Program-made: the position numbers and the translations under genes
Source of the DNA: Pseudomonadota bacterium
Lineage (GTDB): Bacteria > Desulfobacterota > Binatia > UBA12015
Length of the DNA: 35,666 nt
NCBI GenBank assembly: GCA_005777805.1
Contig: SXLG01000191.1
Coordinates: 1 to 35,666 of the forward strand
Reading direction: 5' to 3'
Notes under the pieces: model-generated
The model's input: only the letters and a program-made list of their open reading frames with translations
What the model was told of the DNA's origin: nothing
Databases searched by the model: none
Shown: piece after piece, positions 24,699-31,427 of the stretch
Layout of the letters: each line of letters starts with the position of its first letter
Numbering within the stretch: the stretch's first letter is position 1

Positions 24699-25790
24699 TC
24701 AGCCCGCAGGCGAAGCGAACGCCGGCACGCTGCGCCACGAGAGCCGTCGCACCGACTTGCCGCGGCGCTCGACCACCACCTCGACGGCCTGCGTGACGTC
24801 GCCGCGTGCGCCCGAGGCGACGATGCGGAAGACGTTGCTGCGCAGCCCGAGGGGCAGGCGCTTCTGCTCACAGCCGGGCACGTCGTCGTTGGGCCAGCCC
24901 TCGAGCGGGGCCTGGTCGTCGTCGCCGATGCGGCAGCCCGCGGCGCGCAGTACGGCGGGTGGTGCGGTGTTGGCGTTGATCGGGAGCCGGCCCGCGATAC
25001 CGAACGCGGTCACGAAAGGTCTGAGGCGTGCCACGATCTGGGGCGTGAAGCCCTCGATGGCGAGCAATTCGTCGAGGCTCGCCATCGGGCGACCCGGCGG
25101 GGTACAGGGCACCCCGAGATCGGCGCAGCGCGCGTCAGCCGAGATCGCACCCGTCTCGGGGTCGGGTGGCGCGATCCACGCGGCCACCTGCGCCACCAAA
25201 CCTGGATCGACGTCGAGTTCGTCGAACAGGACTTCGAGCGCTTCGCGATGCTTCGAATCGCCGGCCCGGTTGAGATCGAGCTTGCCGGCCTCGTCCTCGA
25301 TCTGGAAGCCGATCGTGCCGCTGCCGATCGGGATGCCGGCCCAGGGCCGGGCCCACAAGCCACTGATTGTCGTGAATTGAGGATTCTGCTCGGCGTCGGC
25401 GATCAGCACGGCTTCGGCGCCGTGGGCGGCCGAGCGCGCCAGCAAGCGGGCCGCGACGGCGTTGGACGAGCGGCGCGCCAGGTGGCGGTGCACGCCAACG
25501 AAATCGGCGGACTCGAGCACGATCAACGTCAGCAGCGTAAGTGCCAGGAGGGCCGCGAGCAGCGCCACGCCACGCTCGGGGTTGGGCTGCTCGCGGGCGG
25601 GACCGGCCAAGCGGACGCCGGCCCCGTCGCGCGCCACGCCGCGCTCGGGGTTGGGCTGCTCGCTGGCGGGAACGGCCACGTGGACGACGACGCTGTCGCG
25701 AATCACGCCGCGTTCGGGGTGGCGCCAGCCGCTGAGTGGGGTCTCGTGCGAGGGCACGGCGGAACGTCCGTCTGTGGCGGGGGTACTCAT
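24699..25790 (-). CDS. gspK: Type II secretion minor pseudopilin GspK with a repeated leader
   Basis: GspK caps the pseudopilus tip with GspI and GspJ. The 363-residue product has the pseudopilin hydrophobic helix GVALLAALLALTLLTLIVL at 74-92. GspK family segments include EDEAGKLDLNRA, SLDELLAIEGFTP and PINANTAPPAVLRA. The leader before the cleavage site is 73 residues rather than the usual 6-10. It is built on a 23-residue repeat, with PERGV at 25-29, 48-52 and 71-75; only the last copy is followed by a membrane helix. The start ATG at 25790 overlaps the gspJ stop by four bases. No upstream start codon or ribosome site suggests otherwise, although a shorter version from an internal start cannot be excluded. 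Confidence 0.9.
   Translation of the reverse strand: MSTPATDGRSAVPSHETPLSGWRHPERGVIRDSVVVHVAVPASEQPNPERGVARDGAGVRLAGPAREQPNPERGVALLAALLALTLLTLIVLESADFVGVHRHLARRSSNAVAARLLARSAAHGAEAVLIADAEQNPQFTTISGLWARPWAGIPIGSGTIGFQIEDEAGKLDLNRAGDSKHREALEVLFDELDVDPGLVAQVAAWIAPPDPETGAISADARCADLGVPCTPPGRPMASLDELLAIEGFTPQIVARLRPFVTAFGIAGRLPINANTAPPAVLRAAGCRIGDDDQAPLEGWPNDDVPGCEQKRLPLGLRSNVFRIVASGARGDVTQAVEVVVERRGKSVRRLSWRSVPAFASPAG
25565..25735. repeat. Tandem repeat, 69-base period, in the gspK leader
   Basis: Three imperfect copies with a 69-base period are seen: the CACGCC(A/G)CG(C/T)TCGGGGT block recurs with the same base at 25567, 25636 and 25705. The first two copies extend through GGGTTGGGCTGCTCGC. The third is degenerate. 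The repeat keeps frame and encodes 23 residues including PERGV. Confidence 0.8.
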
Positions 25791-26557
25791 CGCATCCCCA
25801 GCGGCACCGTGACGACCAGACCGAGGCCTTCGGGCTCGGTCTCTGCGATCGCGGGTTCGAGCAAGATTTCGAGACCGACCGCGGCCGGCAGAAGCGGCCC
25901 GCTGCTGGCACCGCCACCTGTGCCGCCGGTGGCGGGTGCTGGCGTGCCGGCGACCCACTCCGGCAGCCACGCGCTCTCGGTCCCGGTTCGTACCTGCGCC
26001 CGGAAGCCCACCACCCCACGCAGCACCACCAGCGTCGCGGGCTGTGCCCCCGGGCTGGCGAGCGAAGGCAGTTGATCCTTGACGAGAAGGCTGCGGCGCG
26101 GTGCTGCGGGGTCGGGCTCGAGCCGGTAGCGCACCACGTCCACCGGATCGCGGGCGGCGGTGGGCCGCAGGCGACGGGCCCCGCGGGTCGCGAAGCGCAA
26201 CTCGCTCGCCGGCCGGTCGAGGCTCGCGTCGGCGAGCGTGAAGGCGGCGTTGTCGGCGGCGGTGGGGACGGCGTTCTCCAGTTCTTCGCCGATGCGTTCG
26301 AGCGTCAGTCGGGCCGCGGTCGAGTGGTCCAGCACGGCTTCGGCGCGATCGCGAGTGGCGATCGTGCGCGCGAACGGGCCGACCGTTGCACCGAAGACGA
26401 TCGCCACGATCGCCATCGCGACCAGAATCTCCAACAGGGTGAAGCCGGCGTTCCCGCTGCCCCGCCGTGCCGGCTTCCTGCAGAGTTCGAGCGGATCGAG
26501 CCTCCGGGTGAACCCGGCGCTCGCATCGCCCCGCCGCGCCACGGCGTCATGCCGCAT
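25787..26557 (-). CDS. gspJ: Type II secretion minor pseudopilin GspJ with a repeated leader
   Basis: The 256-residue product carries the type IV pilin-like motif GNAGFTLLEILVAMAIVAIV at 35-54, with the glycine before F39 as the prepilin peptidase site and E43 as the conserved glutamate. The body includes LVVLRGVVGFRAQV and a glycine- and alanine-rich loop. The leader is 38 residues and holds a first AGFT at 14-17, exactly 23 residues before the functional AGFT at 37-40. The ATG at 26557 is chosen because GGAG lies six bases upstream; a GTG at 26569 is an alternative. The start overlaps the end of gspI. Confidence 0.88.
   Translation of the reverse strand: MRHDAVARRGDASAGFTRRLDPLELCRKPARRGSGNAGFTLLEILVAMAIVAIVFGATVGPFARTIATRDRAEAVLDHSTAARLTLERIGEELENAVPTAADNAAFTLADASLDRPASELRFATRGARRLRPTAARDPVDVVRYRLEPDPAAPRRSLLVKDQLPSLASPGAQPATLVVLRGVVGFRAQVRTGTESAWLPEWVAGTPAPATGGTGGGASSGPLLPAAVGLEILLEPAIAETEPEGLGLVVTVPLGMR
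26437..26541. repeat. Imperfect direct repeat, 69-base period, in the gspJ leader
   Basis: GGGTGAA(G/C)CCGGCG and the following bases to CCCCGCCG(T/C)GCC recur at 26437 and 26506, 69 bases apart, with roughly 27 of 35 bases identical by eye. The repeat includes the region coding for the prepilin cleavage motif. Confidence 0.65.
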
Positions 26558-27050
26558 CGGCGGCTCCACGCACGACGAGCTCGAGTTCGACCATCGCCGA
26601 AGCGTCGTGCGGCGGCAGCACGCGCACGCTCACGACCAAGGCCCCGGGGATCGGTGTCGGCGCGACGCTGCGCTGCCACAGCCAGCCCGGATAGCGTCCG
26701 GGGTGTGTCGTCTCGAAGTCGCCGGATTCCTCGCCCGGCACGGCCACGCCCGCAAGCTCTGTTTCGGCCAGCAGCGAGCGCGCCAGGAGCAACGCCTCGC
26801 CGTGGGCGCGTTCGGTCGCCGCGATTTCGAGGTTGCGTGCGTGCAGGCCGAGCAGTGCCGTGAACCCGATCGCCAGCACGGCGAGCGCGACCATCACTTC
26901 GAGCAGCGAGAAGCCGCTCTGCCGGGTGGGCGCGGCTCGGGGCGGCCCCGTCGGCAACCCGCGCGCGCAGTCCGCCATCCGTCGAGACGGGGTTCCCGTG
27001 CAGCTTGGAGAGAGTGCCCGCAGGCAACGGGGGCGCGCGTGGTCTGCCAT
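26547..27050 (-). CDS. gspI: Type II secretion minor pseudopilin GspI with an extended leader
   Basis: The 167-residue product has RQSGFSLLEVMVALAVLAI at 43-61, a standard prepilin site (G46/F47) with conserved glutamate (E51), and then RNLEIAATERAHGEALLLAR. GspI starts the pseudopilus tip with J and K. The start ATG at 27050 overlaps the gspH stop by one base (TGATG). The leader of about 46 residues is again long. It starts with a 24-residue unit beginning MADHARPRC, followed by a second, partial copy beginning MADCARG. The second ATG at 26978 is therefore an alternative start. Confidence 0.87.
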   Translation of the reverse strand: MADHARPRCLRALSPSCTGTPSRRMADCARGLPTGPPRAAPTRQSGFSLLEVMVALAVLAIGFTALLGLHARNLEIAATERAHGEALLLARSLLAETELAGVAVPGEESGDFETTHPGRYPGWLWQRSVAPTPIPGALVVSVRVLPPHDASAMVELELVVRGAADAA

Positions 27051-27070
27051 CAGCCGAGACCGAGTTCCCC
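26962..27070. repeat. Direct repeat, 72-base period, spanning the gspH/gspI junction
   Basis: Bases 27034-27070 and 26962-26998 are two 37-base copies exactly 72 bases apart, with about 30 identical positions. The first contains the gspH stop and the gspI start codon; the second repeats the ATGGC(A/G)GAC start context inside gspI. Confidence 0.7.
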
Positions 27071-27769
27071 GAGCAGGTCTGCCGCCGGGCCCTCGACCAC
27101 ACTTGGGCGAGTCGTCGCGGGCTCGACCACGATGGTCAGGGCACGGCCGTCCGCGGCGCGCAACTCGATAGCGCTAGGCGAGGCGAAGCCGTCGGGGGCG
27201 AAGAGGGTCGCGAGCCGCCCGTCCGAGAGACGCTCGAGGTCCGGGCCGAAGGCGTTGAGCCTCAGGCCCGAGGGTAGATGCACCGGAGCGTGCAGCGGAT
27301 CCTCGCCGGGCAGGAAGCTCGCTCCTTCGGGCGTCGGGACCAGAATTTCGACCGCGTAGCTCGCGTGCGCGGGATCGAGCACGAGTCGCATCCACGTGCC
27401 GTGGAGCGCGCTCTCCTCGCGCACGAGCAGGATGCGCGACGAGAGCCGCCGCGCCGCGGTATCGAGCCCGACCCCGCCCACGACGCCGAGCCGCGGCAGC
27501 ACGAGCGCGCTCAGCAGCCCGATCAGCGCGAGCACCAGCGCCAGCTCGAGCAACGTGAAGCCGCGCGGCGTGCCGCTCCGAGTCGCGTCTGGCTCGCAGC
27601 GACAGCGCGCCGATCCCGGCGCGTGTCCCCGGCGGAGCGGCTTCTCGCTGCGCGAAGGGATGATCGCGCCCGACGCCAGCACCGCAGGCTGCCGCGTCGG
27701 CCAAGCGCAGATCCGCGCCGGGTACGGATACGGCGCCAGCGCCGGAGGCCGACTCTGGCGCCGGGGCAC
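27050..27769 (-). CDS. gspH: Type II secretion minor pseudopilin GspH
   Basis: The product has the pseudopilin motif PRGFTLLELALVLALIGLL (cleavage between G70 and F71 if the GTG at 27769 is the start), followed by a GspH-type body with RRLSSRILLVREESALHGT and LRLNAFGPDLERL. GspH sits near the pseudopilus tip. The predicted leader of about 70 residues is far too long. A GTG at 27682 would shorten it to about 40, and the true start is uncertain. The leader region contains an inverted copy of the gspI leader motif at 27630-27668. It lies 47 bases after gspG and abuts gspI. Confidence 0.83.
   Translation of the reverse strand: MPRRQSRPPALAPYPYPARICAWPTRQPAVLASGAIIPSRSEKPLRRGHAPGSARCRCEPDATRSGTPRGFTLLELALVLALIGLLSALVLPRLGVVGGVGLDTAARRLSSRILLVREESALHGTWMRLVLDPAHASYAVEILVPTPEGASFLPGEDPLHAPVHLPSGLRLNAFGPDLERLSDGRLATLFAPDGFASPSAIELRAADGRALTIVVEPATTRPSVVEGPAADLLGELGLG
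27630..27668 (+). repeat. Inverted copy of the gspI prepilin-leader segment
   Basis: Read on the plus strand, 27630-27668 matches the minus-strand gspI sequence at 26924-26886 at 35 of 39 positions, including an identical GAGCGGCTTCTCGCTGC core. In the plus-strand frame it would encode SGFSLREGMIA against GspI's SGFSLLEVMVA. It lies inside the gspH leader region. Confidence 0.75.
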
Positions 27770-27816
27770 AGGTGATCTCGCGGGCCGCGCCGGGGACCGG
27801 GGTGAGGTGAGGCGCC

Positions 27817-28320
27817 TCAGCCGAGATCCCGCGAGTTGATGTCGGCGGCGGGCCCGGTGCCGCCTTCGGCGCCGTCGGCGCCGAGCGAGATCACCACGTA
27901 ACGCGAGCCGTCACTCTCAAAAATATATGCCTGATCCCAGGGATCGGCCGGCACCTTCTCGAGGTAGCCCTCCGGGTTCCAGCGCCGTGGCAGAGGCGCA
28001 CTCGTCGGCGGCAGCACCAGGGCCTCGAGGCCTTGCTCGGTGGTCGGGAAGAAGCCGTTGTCGAGCTTGTAGAGCGCCAGCGCCTGTTGCACGGCCTTGA
28101 TGTCGGCGGCGGCCTTGGTCTGGCGCGCCTCGTCGGTGCGGCCGAGGATGCGCGGCGCCACCAGCGTGATCAAGAGCCCGAGGATGAAGACCACGACCAT
28201 GATCTCGATCAAGGTGAAGCCCTGCTGGTTCTGGCGCCGCTCGGCCCGGGGCCGCGGGGTCCTGCGTGCCGGCCGATGCCCGGCGCGAATCCGGTCCGAG
28301 AGCGAGGTTCCGACGTTCAT
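27817..28320 (-). CDS. gspG: Major pseudopilin GspG
   Basis: GspG is the main subunit of the pseudopilus. The 167-residue product has NQQGFTLIEIMVVVFILGLL at 31-50 with the prepilin site and the conserved glutamate. The near-invariant GspG segments APRILGRTDEARQTKAAADI, DNGFFPTTEQGLEAL and GYLEKVPADPWDQAY follow. The C-terminal VISLGADGAEGGTGPAADI is the calcium-binding loop region. The leader of about 34 residues is longer than usual (MNVGTSLSD to QNQQG) but shows no repeat. The ATG at 28320 is the first in frame. Confidence 0.95.
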   Translation of the reverse strand: MNVGTSLSDRIRAGHRPARRTPRPRAERRQNQQGFTLIEIMVVVFILGLLITLVAPRILGRTDEARQTKAAADIKAVQQALALYKLDNGFFPTTEQGLEALVLPPTSAPLPRRWNPEGYLEKVPADPWDQAYIFESDGSRYVVISLGADGAEGGTGPAADINSRDLG

Positions 28321-28411
28321 GCCGGTGATGCTACCCGACTCGCGCCCCGATCTCGAAGCCCTCCGCAGCGAGGGCCGGGCAGGGCGCGACGGCCCCGGCC
28401 CCGCGACCGGC

Positions 28412-29647
28412 TTATCGCACGAGCGCGTTGATCTCGAAGATGGGCAGCAGGATCGCGAGCACGATGAAGAGCACGACCGCGCCCATCGCGAGGATCAGTA
28501 CCGGTTCGAGGACGGCGGTGAGCGTCGCCAGCGCGCCTTCGACCTCGCCGTCGTAGGCGGCCGAAACCCGCTCGAGCATCGCTTCGAGGTCGCCGGCGCG
28601 CTCGCCGACTCGCACCATGTGCACCAGCATGGGCGGGAAGAGGCCAAGCTCGCGCAGCGTCGGCGCCAGCGCGTGGCCCTCGCGCACCGCCGTGGCGGCG
28701 GCGCGTACGGCCTGGGCCATCGCGCCGTTGCCCGAGACGTCGCCGGCGATGGGCAGGGCGTCGAGCAGGGGCAGGCCGCCCGCGAGCAGCGTCGAGAGCG
28801 TGCGCGCGAAGCGTGCCACGGCGATGCGCGTGAAGAGCGGGCCGACGACGGGCGCGCGCAAGAATGCCCGGTCGAGCGCGAGCCGCACCGGGGGACGGCG
28901 CAGGGCCACGACGGCGCCGGTCAGCGCGGCCGCGAGCAGGAAGAGGAGCATGCCGAGGTTATCGAGCAAAAAGTTAGAGAGGCCGAGCAGGAGGCGGGTC
29001 GGCAGGGGCAGCGCCTGCTGCTGGTCGGCGAAGATGCGCGTCACCTTCGGCACCACGAACGCCAGGAGGAAACTCACGATCGTCAGCGAGGCGATCAGCA
29101 TCAGCACCGGGTAGGCCAGGGCGTTGCGGGTCTTGACGGCGAGCTGGGATTGGGTCTCGGTCCAGCTCGCCAGCCGTGCCAGCACGGCGTCGAGGGCACC
29201 GGCCGCCTCGCCGGCGCGAACCATGCTCGAGTAAAGCGCTGGAAATGACCCACGCTGTCGGGCCAGAGCGTCGGCCAGGGCACTGCCGCCGACCACGTCC
29301 TCGCGCACGGCTTGCAGGACGCGGCGCACGGCCGGCCGCTCGGCCTGCTCGGCGAGCGCGTCGAGGGCCTCGACTGCGGGCACGCCGGCGGCGAGCAGGG
29401 TGGCGAGTTGGCGCGACACGCCGGCGAGTTCGGGCGGCCGCAGGCGAGCTTCGCGCCGGCCGAAGAGCCCGCCGGTCGCGGCGCCGGCGCCCGCCGCAGT
29501 CGATGTCGACCGGTCCTCGCGCACGACGGTCGGGAAGATGCCGTCGCGCTTGAGTCGCGCCCGCGCGGCGCGTGGTCCCTCGGCCTCGAGGCTGCCCTTG
29601 ACGCGCCGGCCGGCGGCGCTCAGGCCCTGCCAGGCGTACACCGGCAT
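28412..29647 (-). CDS. gspF: Type II secretion inner-membrane platform protein GspF
   Basis: The 411-residue polytopic protein starts MPVYAWQGLSAAGRRVKG, the usual GspF/PilC N-terminus. It has the two homologous cytoplasmic domains separated by membrane helices. The first domain includes LATLLAAGVPAVEALDAL and the second LSTLLAGGLPLLDALPIAG. The GERAGDLEAML motif and the last helix (LEPVLILAMGAVVLFIVLAIL) are clear. GspF anchors the machine and is thought to couple GspE to pseudopilus assembly. The start at 29647 is taken over 29671 by family alignment. A 199-base gap separates it from gspE. Confidence 0.94.
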   Translation of the reverse strand: MPVYAWQGLSAAGRRVKGSLEAEGPRAARARLKRDGIFPTVVREDRSTSTAAGAGAATGGLFGRREARLRPPELAGVSRQLATLLAAGVPAVEALDALAEQAERPAVRRVLQAVREDVVGGSALADALARQRGSFPALYSSMVRAGEAAGALDAVLARLASWTETQSQLAVKTRNALAYPVLMLIASLTIVSFLLAFVVPKVTRIFADQQQALPLPTRLLLGLSNFLLDNLGMLLFLLAAALTGAVVALRRPPVRLALDRAFLRAPVVGPLFTRIAVARFARTLSTLLAGGLPLLDALPIAGDVSGNGAMAQAVRAAATAVREGHALAPTLRELGLFPPMLVHMVRVGERAGDLEAMLERVSAAYDGEVEGALATLTAVLEPVLILAMGAVVLFIVLAILLPIFEINALVR

Positions 29648-29846
29648 CAGCGCGGCCCAGCCCGCCGGCATCCCGGTCCGCAGTCGCTACGGCCGGCGCG
29701 GGTCTCCAGTCCCCGCATGTCGCGCGACCGACGGTCGTCGCTCAAATTGTGGGCACCTTGGGGCGATCCTCCGGCCTCGTTGCCGGGGATGGCACGCGAG
29801 CGAAGGGCGCCGTCGAGCGCCGAGGCGGCCGCGCGACTGCGCCGCC
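29648..29846 (-). other. Gap between gspE and gspF
   Basis: About 200 bases break an otherwise tightly packed operon. No gene with a ribosome site is seen. A pair of CGGCGC/GCGCCG-type short inverted repeats near 29805-29825 is the only visible structure. Confidence 0.35.
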
Positions 29847-31427
29847 TCACGCGACTTCCTCCTGGGTAACGCGCAGGACTTCCTCGACGGTCGTTTCGCC
29901 GCGCGCGATCTTGGCCGCACCGTCCTGGCGCAGGAGGCGCATGCCGTGCCCGCTTGCCAGCCGGCGAATCGCCGCGCTGTCGCTGCGGGCCATCACCAGA
30001 CTGCGCACCTCGTCGTCGATCTGCAAAATTTCGTGGATACCGGTGCGACCGCGGTAGCCGGTCTGGCGACAGCCCGCACAACCCGCGCCGGCACGGAAGA
30101 CCGGCGTCCCCGCAACGAGCCCGAGTTCGGCCGCCTCGCGCGCGCTGGCCTCGGTCGGAACGCGGCAGTCCGGACAGACGCGCCGCACGAGCCGCTGGGC
30201 CACCACGCCGAGCAGCGCCGAGGAAACCAGGAAGGGCTCGATCCCCATGTCCACCAAGCGGGTGATCGCACCGAAGGAGTCGTTGGTGTGGAGGGTCGAG
30301 AACACGAGGTGGCCGGTCAGTGCTGCCTGGATGGCGATCTCGGCGGTCTCGCCATCGCGGATCTCGCCGCCCATCACGACGTCGGGGTCCTGGCGGAGAA
30401 TCGAACGCAGGCCACTGGCAAAGGTCAACTCAATCTTCGGATTGACCTGGATCTGGCCGACGCCGTGGAGCTGGACCTCGATCGGATCCTCGATGGTGAT
30501 GATGTTGCGGCTCGAGGAATTGAGCTGCGAGAGTGCGGCGTAGAGCGTCGTGGTCGTGCCGCTACCGGTCGGCCCCGTCACCAGAACGATGCCGTGCGCG
30601 CGCCCGAGCAACCGCCCGATTTCGTCGAGGTGGTCGCCGGCGAGCCCGAGGTCCTCGAGACGGAGCAGGGCGCCGCTGCGATCGAGCAGGCGCAGCACGA
30701 GTCGCTCGCCGAACTGGGTCGGTACGGTCGAGACGCGCACGTCGATGTCGCGGCCCGCGGCGCGAAAGCGGAAGCGTCCGTCCTGGGGCCGGCGTTTCTC
30801 GGCGATGTCGAGCCCGGCCAGAACCTTGACGCGCGCGACGATGGTCGGGTGGAAGCGCCGTGGTGGCCGGATGACGTCGTAGAGGATGCCGTCGATGCGG
30901 AAGCGCACGATCACTTCGCGCTCGAAGGCCTCGACGTGGATATCGGACGCCCGATCCTTGACGGCCTGGGAGAGCAGTGAGTTGACCAGCCGGATGATCG
31001 GCGCCTCGTCGTCGGCGTCGAGCAGGTCGCGCGGCTCCTCGAGTTCGTGCGCGACGCTCTCGAGGCCGCCGCCCTCGATATCGCCCATCACCGCCTCGGC
31101 CGATCCCTGGACGCGGTCGTAGGCCGCGTTGAGGCCTTCGAGCACCGCGGCCTGTGGGGCGATCACTGCGGTGATGGGCCGGTCGTAGAGGGCGCGCAGG
31201 TCGGCGACGACGTGCAAGGCCAGCGGATCGGCGAGCGCCACCACCACGTGCCCGCTGGTCGGGTCTTCGCGGAGCGGCAGGCAGGCGTTGCGGCGTGCGT
31301 AAGCGATCGGCAACCGCCCGAGCAGGGTGGCATCGACCTGGTCGGCGGCGATGTGCTCGACCACGGCGAGCCCGAAGCGGCGGGCTAATTCGGCAGGTGA
31401 CGACGCAGCCGCGGCATGTGCCATCAC
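29847..31427 (-). CDS. gspE: Type II secretion ATPase GspE with an altered Walker A motif
   Basis: GspE is the cytoplasmic hexameric ATPase that drives secretion. The 526-residue product has the N-terminal GspL-binding region, then DASDIHVEA-type sequence (DRASDIHVE), an Asp box, a Walker B/His region with GEIRDGETAEIAIQAALTGHLVFSTLHTND, and the zinc-binding CPDC ... CAGC pair near 420-450. The Walker A loop reads GPTGSGTTTTLY: the invariant lysine is threonine (T291, codon ACG at 30557-30555). One base change from AAG would explain it. If real, ATP hydrolysis should be severely impaired; a sequencing error is possible. The start is GTG at 31427, overlapping the gspD stop, or ATG at 31424. 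Confidence 0.93.
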   Translation of the reverse strand: MMAHAAAASSPAELARRFGLAVVEHIAADQVDATLLGRLPIAYARRNACLPLREDPTSGHVVVALADPLALHVVADLRALYDRPITAVIAPQAAVLEGLNAAYDRVQGSAEAVMGDIEGGGLESVAHELEEPRDLLDADDEAPIIRLVNSLLSQAVKDRASDIHVEAFEREVIVRFRIDGILYDVIRPPRRFHPTIVARVKVLAGLDIAEKRRPQDGRFRFRAAGRDIDVRVSTVPTQFGERLVLRLLDRSGALLRLEDLGLAGDHLDEIGRLLGRAHGIVLVTGPTGSGTTTTLYAALSQLNSSSRNIITIEDPIEVQLHGVGQIQVNPKIELTFASGLRSILRQDPDVVMGGEIRDGETAEIAIQAALTGHLVFSTLHTNDSFGAITRLVDMGIEPFLVSSALLGVVAQRLVRRVCPDCRVPTEASAREAAELGLVAGTPVFRAGAGCAGCRQTGYRGRTGIHEILQIDDEVRSLVMARSDSAAIRRLASGHGMRLLRQDGAAKIARGETTVEEVLRVTQEEVA

